Below, one piece after another: positions 1 through 5,726 of a DNA stretch of 6,476 nt. The translations under genes were made by a program, and so were the position numbers. Position 1 is the stretch's first letter; every line of letters begins with the position of its first letter. The stretch spans positions 1 through 6,476 of the forward strand of contig JAQIDD010000352.1 in assembly GCA_027858215.1 (NCBI GenBank), read 5' to 3'. The notes under the pieces were generated by a model. It did not search any database and was not told the DNA's origin. It saw only the letters and a list, made by a program, of their open reading frames with translations. The stretch is from Candidatus Delongbacteria bacterium (lineage in GTDB: Bacteria; Bacteroidota; Bacteroidia; Bacteroidales; ML635J-15).

Positions 1-201
1 GATATAGGAGAAAACACAATAATTGCGGCAAATGCGTTGGTGCTGAGCAACGCTAAACTTGAACCCAACAGTGTTTATGCCGGCGTTCCCGCAAAAAAAA
101 TCAAAGACATTGAGCCAGAACAAAGCAAGGATATGAATGAGCGCATCGCCAGGGATTACCTTATGTATGCAGGATGGTACAAAGAGGAAGGTAGTTTTTA
201 A
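1..201 (+). CDS. Hexapeptide-repeat acyltransferase-like protein, C-terminal fragment
   Basis: Frame 1 is open from the window edge to TAA at 199-201, giving the last 66 residues of a protein whose start lies outside the window. The fragment begins DIGENTIIAANALVLSNAKL and continues with NSVYAGVPAKKIKDI. Spaced I/V/L-x4 periodicity followed by an (S)VYAGVPAKKIK-type turn is the usual end of the left-handed beta-helix fold in hexapeptide-repeat transferases and gamma-carbonic-anhydrase-like proteins. A short helical tail (about residues 38-66, rich in E, R and Y) follows and is common in these families. Known members transfer acetyl or acyl groups to sugars or amino acids, or are gamma-class carbonic anhydrases. 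The substrate-binding half is missing here, so the reaction cannot be chosen. The stop codon lies inside the TTAA that begins the inverted-repeat element at 198-329. The gene converges on aroK. The fold assignment is fairly sure; the specific function is unknown. Confidence 0.8.
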   Translation, partial: DIGENTIIAANALVLSNAKLEPNSVYAGVPAKKIKDIEPEQSKDMNERIARDYLMYAGWYKEEGSF

Positions 202-232
202 GGGGCCTTCTAATAATTCTTTTCTTTCAAGA
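198..232 (+). repeat. Left inverted repeat of the 132-bp element
   Basis: This arm starts TTAAGGGGCCTTCTAATAAT and matches the reverse complement of 295-329 at 29 of 35 positions. Four of the six mismatches are consecutive (223-226), so the arm is effectively a 25-bp outer block with two mismatches and a 6-bp inner block (TCAAGA). Confidence 0.75.
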
Positions 233-294
233 AACAAATTTGATGAATAAGATGCAAGGCACAAATTTTCATTGTCTATGAAAAACGCTGAAAA

Positions 295-329
295 TCTTGA
301 TGCGAAAGAATTAATAGAAGTCCCCTTAA
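295..329 (-). repeat. Right inverted repeat of the 132-bp element
   Basis: Read on the minus strand from 329, this arm starts TTAAGGGGACTTCTATTAAT and mirrors the left arm at 198-232. The arms are 62 bp apart, too far for a compact terminator hairpin but normal for terminal repeats of a miniature element. Confidence 0.75.
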
Positions 330-374
330 GACAGTGAATAATGTAAAAAATTGATTTTATGATTCACTTAATTT

Positions 375-397
375 CTCAAACCACTTTCGGATTTGAG
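375..397. other. Short hairpin between convergent genes, weak terminator candidate
   Basis: CTCAAACC (375-382) can pair with GGATTTGAG (389-397), leaving one bulged A and the 6-nt loop ACTTTC. It lies 17 bp past the aroK stop, where a terminator for the parE-parC-aroK unit would be expected. The stem is only eight pairs and no T-run follows on either strand, so intrinsic termination is doubtful. Confidence 0.22.
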
Positions 398-413
398 GTA
401 TTCATTCCGCCGG

Positions 414-923
414 TTACAAATATGAATTTATTTTTGAAATCAGCTGCCTGGTGCTCTCCAGTTCAGGACAAAATTTAATATCAGCCTTATTGTACCTGGC
501 AATTCTGTTTTCATATAAACCGTATATAAAACTTCTCCTGTCCTTGTTGTTCATGTTTTTTAACAGCGGCCGTTCTTCATTATCTTCAGTCAACCGCTTT
601 TTAATTATGTCAATGCTGGTATCCACAAATACCAATACACCATATTCCTGCAAGGTAAATAAATTTTGTTCAGATTCCAGTATACCGCCACCGCACGCCA
701 TGACAAATGCATCATTTTTTTTCGATGCATGCACAAGCTGGCGGGATTCTATTTTCCGGAACGCTTTTTCGCCATCATCGGCAAAAATACGGGCGATACT
801 TTTTCCGCAAAACCGCTCAATTTCATTATCCAGGTCAATATACGGCAGGTTTAGTTTTGCTGCAAGCTTTTTGGCGAGGGTGCTTTTCCCGGCTCCCATA
901 AAACCTGTGAGGTAGATTTTCAT
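414..923 (-). CDS. aroK: Shikimate kinase
   Basis: The 169-residue product phosphorylates the 3-OH of shikimate with ATP in the cytoplasm, the fifth step of the chorismate (aromatic amino acid) pathway. It matches the family length of about 170 residues and has the full NMP-kinase-like motif set. The P-loop is GFMGAGKST (residues 7-15). The shikimate-binding residues are Asp32 in DLD, Arg56 in FRKIE and GGG at 78-80. The lid arginine is Arg119 in ERPLL, and Arg141 in YENRIARY is the conserved late substrate-binding arginine. No catalytic residue appears to be missing. The ATG (923-921) overlaps the parC stop in TGATG, and no Shine-Dalgarno sequence is visible, so translation probably depends on ribosomes finishing parC. 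It is the last gene of the minus-strand cluster and faces the acyltransferase-like gene. aroK and aroL cannot be distinguished by sequence; aroK is the usual name for a sole copy. Confidence 0.96.
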   Translation of the reverse strand: MKIYLTGFMGAGKSTLAKKLAAKLNLPYIDLDNEIERFCGKSIARIFADDGEKAFRKIESRQLVHASKKNDAFVMACGGGILESEQNLFTLQEYGVLVFVDTSIDIIKKRLTEDNEERPLLKNMNNKDRRSFIYGLYENRIARYNKADIKFCPELESTRQLISKINSYL

Positions 924-3523
924 CAGAGCTTGAGTTTCATTTGGTCCTCAGATTTATCTTCCGGGTTGTCCGCATCACTGTTTTCTGTAGCATCATCCGT
1001 TTCTTCTGCCTCTTCCGGTGTTTTATCCAAAGGCTCTGTGAATTCTACAGATTTGGTTTCAAAGGTTGTCAACCGTTTCCCCCTGGCTTTATGGCTTTTT
1101 ACTGTAATGAACTCCTCTGCATCTATAAGTTCATCATCCTTGTCTTTGTGTTTTCCGCCATATTGTATTTTTACTTGTGGAAATGCATCATCACACAAAG
1201 CAATAAGTTTAGAACCGTCCTCTTCATTAATGATGTTTTGTGCCGTACTGATATCCTCTGCCTGGAAACGTTTAAGGTAATAATACCCCTGGCTGTTGTC
1301 GTAATGGATAGCGGTATATACTTTTTCAGGGGCATATTTTTCCACCCGCATCACTTCAGGTTCAAAATGGTTGGTCAGGTCAAAATTGGTAAGCCTGTAT
1401 TTTCCATTTTTAAGGAAAACTATGATTTTATCATCGCCTGAAAACTCACCAAGGTATTCTCCACGCTGATCCACATTGAGCCGTAAAATATCCCAGTCAA
1501 AATATATTTTTCTTCCGCCAAGGGTGGATACCCCTTTTTGTTTCATGGTAATTTTATGGATATCATGTTTTGTCAGGATGTTTCCTTTGGTTTGTTTTCC
1601 TTTAATAGCAATCTCCTGGAAATCAAATTCAAGGATGTGTTTACGTAATTTTGGTTTTGGTTTCAGATACACTTTTATCACTTCAGCTTCTCCGTTCGGA
1701 TTGGCACTAAAATACAAAACTTTAGACTGTTCTGTTCCCTGGGTCAGGTCATAAGTTTTATCCCTGGTTACACTGGTTACCGGGAAACGTTTGATGTAGC
1801 TCACACCAGTTTTACCATCCCTGTAAACAACATTATAAATTGTACGTTCATCGTTACGCTTAAACCGTGCTATATGGATGACATTTTTCCCAATGAAAGC
1901 TTTTTCAGACACTTTTGTCACCACATATTTCCCGTTTTTCATGAACACGATGATTTCATCAATGTCTGAGCATTCACATACGTATTCTTCCTTTTTCAAG
2001 GCTGTGCCTACAAAACCTTCTTTATAATCAGCGTATAATTTCTGATTGGCAACTACGACTTTCTGAGCCTGGATGTTATCAAAACTGCGTATTTCGGTTT
2101 TGCGCTCCCGGCCTTCTCCATATTTCTTTTTAATATTACGGTAATAGTTTATGGAATAATCGATGATGTTATCAATGTCATGTTTTACCGCTTTGATTTC
2201 ATCCTTTATGTTGAGGATGTTTTTTTCAGCTTTATCGGTATTGTATTTAATGATACGTTTCATTCTGATTTCCAGGAGTTTCAAAAGGTCATCCTCCGTA
2301 ATCTTTCTAACAAACGTATCCTCAATTTCGCTGCTTCGTTTTTTGATGTGATTCAGCGCTTCTTTGGTTGTTTTAGCTGATTCATAGGGTTTGTCTTTGT
2401 ATATCCGTTCTTCAATAAACCAACGTTCGAGGCTGGCCATAAACAATGCTTCCTGCAATTCGTCAAGCCTGATTTGCAATTCCTGTTTCAACAAATGAAC
2501 GGTATTTTGTACCGACAGCTGAAGGATTTCGCTCACGCACATGAACCTTGGACTATCATCGTCAATAACACAAGCATTGGGCGATACGCTCACTTCGCAG
2601 TTTGTAAAAGCATACAATGCATCGATGGTTTTATCAGAAGATATGCCTGAGGGTGTTTGAATCAGTATTTCAACTTTATCTGAGGTATTATCATCGATTT
2701 TCTTTATTTTAATTTTGCCTCTGTCATTGGCTGAGATAATGGAATCAATTACCGAGCTGGTGGTTTCCCCGTAAGGAATTTCAGTGATTTTTAATTCCCG
2801 GTTTGATAGTTTTTCAATTTTAGACCTGACTCTGACCCTGCCACCACGTTTGCCATCGTTGTATTTAGAAAAATCAGCCATTCCCCCGGACTGAAAATCC
2901 GGGAAAATCTGGATGTTTTGTTTTCCTTTGAGTGTGTCAATACAGGCATCGATCAATTCGTGAAAGTTATGTGGCAGTATCTTGGTGGATAAGCCAACGG
3001 CGATGCCTTCAACATCCAGGATAAGCAGCAACGGAAATTTAACGGGCAGGGTAACGGGTTGCATATTACGCCCGTCATACGAAGGTTTCCAGTTTGTGGT
3101 TTTGGGATTAAAAACCACTTCATTGGCAAATTTTGTCAATCGTGCTTCAATATAGCGTGGCGCTGCTGCGGTATCACCTGTAAGCGTATTGCCCCAGTTT
3201 CCCTGGGCATCTATCAACAGATTTTTCTGGCCTATCTGAACAAGCGCATTTCCAATGGAAGCATCTCCGTGTGGATGATATTTCATGGTATGGCCTATGA
3301 TATTGGCCACTTTGTTGTACCTGCCGTCATCAAGCTCTTTCATGGAGTGCAAAATGCGCCGCTGAACAGGTTTTAACCCATCATAAACATGGGGAATGGC
3401 ACGTTCAAGAATCACATAGGAAGCATAATCAAGAAACCAATTTTGGTATTGACCCGTAAGTTTTGTTACCTTCTCTTCGTATTGATACCCTTCCTGCGTT
3501 TTGTTTACTTGATCCTTATCCAT
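923..3523 (-). CDS. parC: DNA topoisomerase IV subunit A
   Basis: This is the DNA breakage-reunion subunit of the type IIA topoisomerase that unlinks replicated chromosomes, acting as an A2B2 complex with ParE, encoded just upstream. From ATG 3523 the product is 866 residues. The winged-helix region carries RRILHSM and KYHPHGD (about 81-87). The active site is AAAPRYIEARLT, with catalytic Tyr124 preceded by Arg123. PVKFPLLL and EGIAVGLSTKILPHNF follow, typical of the Bacteroidota ParC group. A charged tower and coiled-coil region lies near 340-460 and a divergent beta-pinwheel near 490-790. No canonical GyrA box (QRRGGKG) is evident, which with the parE neighbour argues against GyrA. The last 31 residues are strongly acidic and then end MKLKL. 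An in-frame TTG at 3544 would add seven unconserved-looking residues (MNANCYN); I prefer the ATG. The stop overlaps the aroK start by one base. The quinolone-pocket positions hold Ala88 and Asn92. Confidence 0.95.
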   Translation of the reverse strand: MDKDQVNKTQEGYQYEEKVTKLTGQYQNWFLDYASYVILERAIPHVYDGLKPVQRRILHSMKELDDGRYNKVANIIGHTMKYHPHGDASIGNALVQIGQKNLLIDAQGNWGNTLTGDTAAAPRYIEARLTKFANEVVFNPKTTNWKPSYDGRNMQPVTLPVKFPLLLILDVEGIAVGLSTKILPHNFHELIDACIDTLKGKQNIQIFPDFQSGGMADFSKYNDGKRGGRVRVRSKIEKLSNRELKITEIPYGETTSSVIDSIISANDRGKIKIKKIDDNTSDKVEILIQTPSGISSDKTIDALYAFTNCEVSVSPNACVIDDDSPRFMCVSEILQLSVQNTVHLLKQELQIRLDELQEALFMASLERWFIEERIYKDKPYESAKTTKEALNHIKKRSSEIEDTFVRKITEDDLLKLLEIRMKRIIKYNTDKAEKNILNIKDEIKAVKHDIDNIIDYSINYYRNIKKKYGEGRERKTEIRSFDNIQAQKVVVANQKLYADYKEGFVGTALKKEEYVCECSDIDEIIVFMKNGKYVVTKVSEKAFIGKNVIHIARFKRNDERTIYNVVYRDGKTGVSYIKRFPVTSVTRDKTYDLTQGTEQSKVLYFSANPNGEAEVIKVYLKPKPKLRKHILEFDFQEIAIKGKQTKGNILTKHDIHKITMKQKGVSTLGGRKIYFDWDILRLNVDQRGEYLGEFSGDDKIIVFLKNGKYRLTNFDLTNHFEPEVMRVEKYAPEKVYTAIHYDNSQGYYYLKRFQAEDISTAQNIINEEDGSKLIALCDDAFPQVKIQYGGKHKDKDDELIDAEEFITVKSHKARGKRLTTFETKSVEFTEPLDKTPEEAEETDDATENSDADNPEDKSEDQMKLKL

Positions 3524-3573
3524 GTTATAACAATTTGCGTTCAATCCTGTCTGTCGCCAGGCAAGCTTACAAT

Positions 3574-3589
3574 ATTAAATTTATTTAAT
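3574..3589. repeat. AT-only palindrome upstream of parC
   Basis: ATTAAAT (3574-3580) and ATTTAAT (3583-3589) form a perfect 7-bp inverted repeat with a 2-bp spacer, about 50 bp upstream of the parC ATG. On the minus strand TAATATTG (3577-3570) is one base from the Bacteroidota -7 element TAnnTTTG, but no TTTG is found at the expected upstream distance. This could be part of a parC-aroK promoter or just AT-rich spacer DNA. Confidence 0.25.
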
Positions 3590-3640
3590 TTAATTTTATT
3601 ATCATTGAACAGTCTCTATTTCAGTATAATGACGATTGAT

Positions 3641-3690
3641 GTTCAATATAATTTTAGGAACGGTAGTGAACTAAAATTATAAAAGTGAAC
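3641..3690. repeat. Inverted and direct repeats in the parE-parC gap
   Basis: ATAATTTTAG (3648-3657) and CTAAAATTAT (3671-3680) form a perfect 10-bp inverted repeat with a 13-bp spacer. Outside it, GTTCA (3641-3645) is answered by TGAAC (3686-3690). AGTGAAC also occurs twice in direct orientation at 3665-3671 and 3684-3690, 19 bp apart, about two helical turns, and another TGAAC lies at 3606-3610. The stem has almost no G or C and no proper T-run, so it is a poor terminator. It lies between the parE stop and parC start, so a protein-binding site or a control point before parC-aroK is possible. That role is inferred from position only. Confidence 0.4.
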
Positions 3691-3701
3691 ACATATCGGT
3701 A

Positions 3702-5537
3702 TTAATCTGTAATTTCTTCGTAACTTCTCAAATTTTCAACAATAAAATCCTGCCTGTCTGGCGAATTTTTTCCCATATAAAACCTAAGCATTTCTTTAAC
3801 CTTGTCCTGTTTTGTCAGTTTGACCTGTTCCAATTTGAGGCCATCGGTGATAAAATATTTGAATTCATCGGGCGAAATTTCCCCTAAGCCTTTAAACCGT
3901 GTAACTTCCGGTTTATCTTTTAATTTACGTACTGCTTTATCCTTTTCCTCTTCTGTATAAGCATACAAGGTTTCTTTTTTATTTCTGACACGAAACAAAG
4001 GCGTTTGCAAAATATACAGATTTCCATTTTTGATGAGATCAGGGAAAAATTGGAGGAAAAAAGTAATCAGCAACAAACGGATATGCATGCCATCCACATC
4101 TGCATCAGTGGCTATGATAACGTTCCGGTACCTTAAATTTTCGATGCCTTCTTCAATATTCAAAGCTGCCTGCAACAAGTTAAATTCCTCGTTTTCATAA
4201 ACCAGGGCTTTTGTTTTACCAAAGCTGTTCATTGGTTTTCCTTTGAGCGAAAACACAGCCTGTGTATTGACATTCCGGGCTTTTGTAATTGAACCGCTTG
4301 CCGAGTCTCCCTCTGTGATAAAAATAGAGCTTTCGAGGCGTTTTTCATGGTTTGTGTTGAGATGAACACGGCAATCCCTCAGTTTTTTATTGTGTAAACT
4401 AACTTTTTTAGCCCTTTCCCTGGCTACTTTTTGAATCCCGCTTATGGCCTTGCGTTCCCTTTCATTGCTCTGGATTTTTTTCAGCAATGTTTCAGCGGTT
4501 TCAGGATGTTTGTGCAGGTAATCATCCAACTTGTGCTTAATAAAATCATTGACATACGTACGTATCGTAGGCCCTTTAGGCCCCATATCCTTACATCCGA
4601 GTTTTGTTTTGGTCTGCGATTCAAACACAGGGTCTTCTACTTTCAGGCTAATGGCAGATACGATGGATGTTCGAACATCAGAGCCCTCAAAACCTTTTTG
4701 ATAAAACTCTTTGATGGTACGTGCAATGCTCTCTTTGAAAGCAGTCAAATGCGTACCTCCCTGTGGGGTATATTGCCCGTTGACAAAAGCATAATACTCT
4801 TCGCCGTATTTGGGAGCATGTGTAAGCGCAATTTCAATATCCCCGTTAGACAAATGGATAATGGGATAAAGCGGCTCCTGGTTCATTTTATTTTCAAGCA
4901 AATCACACAACCCATGGCGGCTAAAAAATTTTTTACCGTTAAGTTCAATGGTAAGCCCCGAATTCAGGAACACATAATTGCGCAACTGTTCAGCGATGTA
5001 TTCTGTCTGATAATTATAATCGCCAAAGACTGCTTTATCGGGACAAAATTCTACTAATGTGCCATTGCGTTGGTTGGTACTTATCAAATCAGTTTCATCT
5101 TTGAGAAACCCTTGTTCAAAAAGCACCTGTTTGCTTTGGCCTTCTCTGAAAGCGGATATTTTAAATTTTTCCGAAAGGGCGTTGACAGCTTTTATTCCAA
5201 CACCATTCAATCCAACGGCTTTTTTAAAAACCTTTGAATCATATTTAGCCCCGGTATTCATTTTGGAGGCTACATCCACCAGTTTCCCCAGCGGAATTCC
5301 GCGCCCGTAATCACGCACACTGAGGTTCCCATCCTTAAGCTGCACCTCAATTTTCCTGCCAAACCCCATGACAAACTCATCCACAGAATTATCAATGACT
5401 TCTTTCAGCAAGATATAAATCCCATCATCATACGAACTGCCGGTACCAAGTTTGCCAATATACATGCCCGGACGTTTCCGGATATGTTCACGCCATTCCA
5501 GGGTTTTAATGCTGTCTTCTGTGTATTTTGCATTCAT
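3702..5537 (-). CDS. parE: DNA topoisomerase IV subunit B
   Basis: This is the ATPase subunit of topoisomerase IV. ATP binding closes the dimer clamp on the transported DNA segment, and the TOPRIM domain supplies the Mg2+ site for cleavage with ParC. From ATG 5537 it has 611 residues, in the family range. The GHKL ATPase domain carries RPGMYIG (22-28), the catalytic base Glu46 and Asn50 in EVIDN, Asp76 in RDYGRG, GLNGVGIK (109-116), and a QTK loop (308-310) whose Lys310 contacts the ATP gamma-phosphate in the family. The TOPRIM domain has EGDS (409-412), DADVDG (478-483) and RFKGLGEI (547-554). There is no long GyrB-type insertion, and parC follows, so ParE is preferred over GyrB. An in-frame ATG at 5585 would add a 16-residue hydrophobic leader (MCLFILYFCVNIGLLA) that does not suit this cytoplasmic enzyme and would place the start upstream of the likely promoter at 5560-5567. 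The downstream ATG is therefore chosen. Confidence 0.95.
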   Translation of the reverse strand: MNAKYTEDSIKTLEWREHIRKRPGMYIGKLGTGSSYDDGIYILLKEVIDNSVDEFVMGFGRKIEVQLKDGNLSVRDYGRGIPLGKLVDVASKMNTGAKYDSKVFKKAVGLNGVGIKAVNALSEKFKISAFREGQSKQVLFEQGFLKDETDLISTNQRNGTLVEFCPDKAVFGDYNYQTEYIAEQLRNYVFLNSGLTIELNGKKFFSRHGLCDLLENKMNQEPLYPIIHLSNGDIEIALTHAPKYGEEYYAFVNGQYTPQGGTHLTAFKESIARTIKEFYQKGFEGSDVRTSIVSAISLKVEDPVFESQTKTKLGCKDMGPKGPTIRTYVNDFIKHKLDDYLHKHPETAETLLKKIQSNERERKAISGIQKVARERAKKVSLHNKKLRDCRVHLNTNHEKRLESSIFITEGDSASGSITKARNVNTQAVFSLKGKPMNSFGKTKALVYENEEFNLLQAALNIEEGIENLRYRNVIIATDADVDGMHIRLLLITFFLQFFPDLIKNGNLYILQTPLFRVRNKKETLYAYTEEEKDKAVRKLKDKPEVTRFKGLGEISPDEFKYFITDGLKLEQVKLTKQDKVKEMLRFYMGKNSPDRQDFIVENLRSYEEITD

Positions 5538-5559
5538 AGCCAATAATCCAATATTGACA

Positions 5560-5567
5560 CAAAAATA
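5560..5567 (-). promoter_or_regulatory. Candidate -7 promoter element of parE
   Basis: TATTTTTG on the minus strand (5567 to 5560) fits the Bacteroidota primary-sigma -7 consensus TAnnTTTG exactly. It lies 22 bp upstream of the parE ATG at 5537, which would give a short leader. No clear TTTG -33 element is found at the expected spacing, so the call rests on one box and its position. Confidence 0.4.
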
Positions 5568-5726
5568 CAGAATAAACAAGCACATTGTTAGTGTTCGCCC
5601 GAAAGGTTATCAACATTTTGGGGTTGAAATAACAAAAATGCAACATGATTTTGTATTAACTCAATTCCGCAAGCATTTTACTACTGCATTTAATAGCAAT
5701 ACAGTTTTTTTCATAGTGCGAAATTT

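Larger units (their letters stand above)
198..329. mobile_element. MITE-like or IS-relic element with 35-bp imperfect terminal inverted repeats
   Basis: A 132-bp segment begins TTAAGGGG (198-205) and ends CCCCTTAA (322-329). Aligning 198-232 with the reverse complement of 295-329 gives 29 matches in 35 positions. The mismatches are at 206, 213 and 223-226 of the left arm. The 62-bp interior (233-294) has no significant ORF, so the element could not encode its own transposase. Length, terminal repeats and lack of coding capacity fit a miniature inverted-repeat transposable element or a collapsed insertion sequence. TTAA at both tips could be a 4-bp target duplication or simply part of the repeats; the sequence cannot distinguish these. 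The upstream gene's TAA stop lies within the left TTAA, so insertion at a TTAA would have left that stop intact. A transcript in either direction could fold into a long stem, so the segment might instead, or also, separate the convergent genes. The IS family was not recognised. Confidence 0.55.

Noticed and set aside
278..337. 19-codon plus-strand ORF MKNAENLDAKELIEVPLRQ running out of the inverted-repeat element
   Set aside because: It overlaps the right terminal repeat, is very short, and resembles no transposase start that I recognise; chance is more likely.
451..915. 154-codon plus-strand ORF opposite aroK
   Set aside because: It lies wholly antisense to a shikimate kinase with every family motif intact, and its product is low-complexity Ser/Phe-rich sequence typical of a shadow frame.
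3524..3544. Upstream TTG start for parC adding seven residues
   Set aside because: An ATG is available in frame at 3523, the extra residues MNANCYN look unlike any domain, and no ribosome-binding site favours the TTG.
3551..3566. CCTG/CAGG mini-hairpin upstream of parC as a riboswitch or attenuator
   Set aside because: Only four base pairs around an 8-nt loop, with no conserved riboswitch core or leader peptide nearby.
4431..5057. 208-codon plus-strand ORF opposite parE
   Set aside because: Antisense to the conserved ATPase and transducer part of ParE, with no recognisable domain and Phe/Ile-rich composition expected from a complement frame.
5538..5585. Upstream ATG start for parE, adding a hydrophobic 16-residue leader
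   Set aside because: A signal-like leader does not suit a cytoplasmic topoisomerase, MNAKYTEDSIK is a normal ParE beginning, and the longer start would lie upstream of the candidate promoter element.
5608..5616. TTATCAACA, one base from the DnaA-box consensus
   Set aside because: Only one such box was noticed, with no cluster, no AT-rich unwinding repeats and no dnaA or dnaN neighbour, so a replication origin is not supported.
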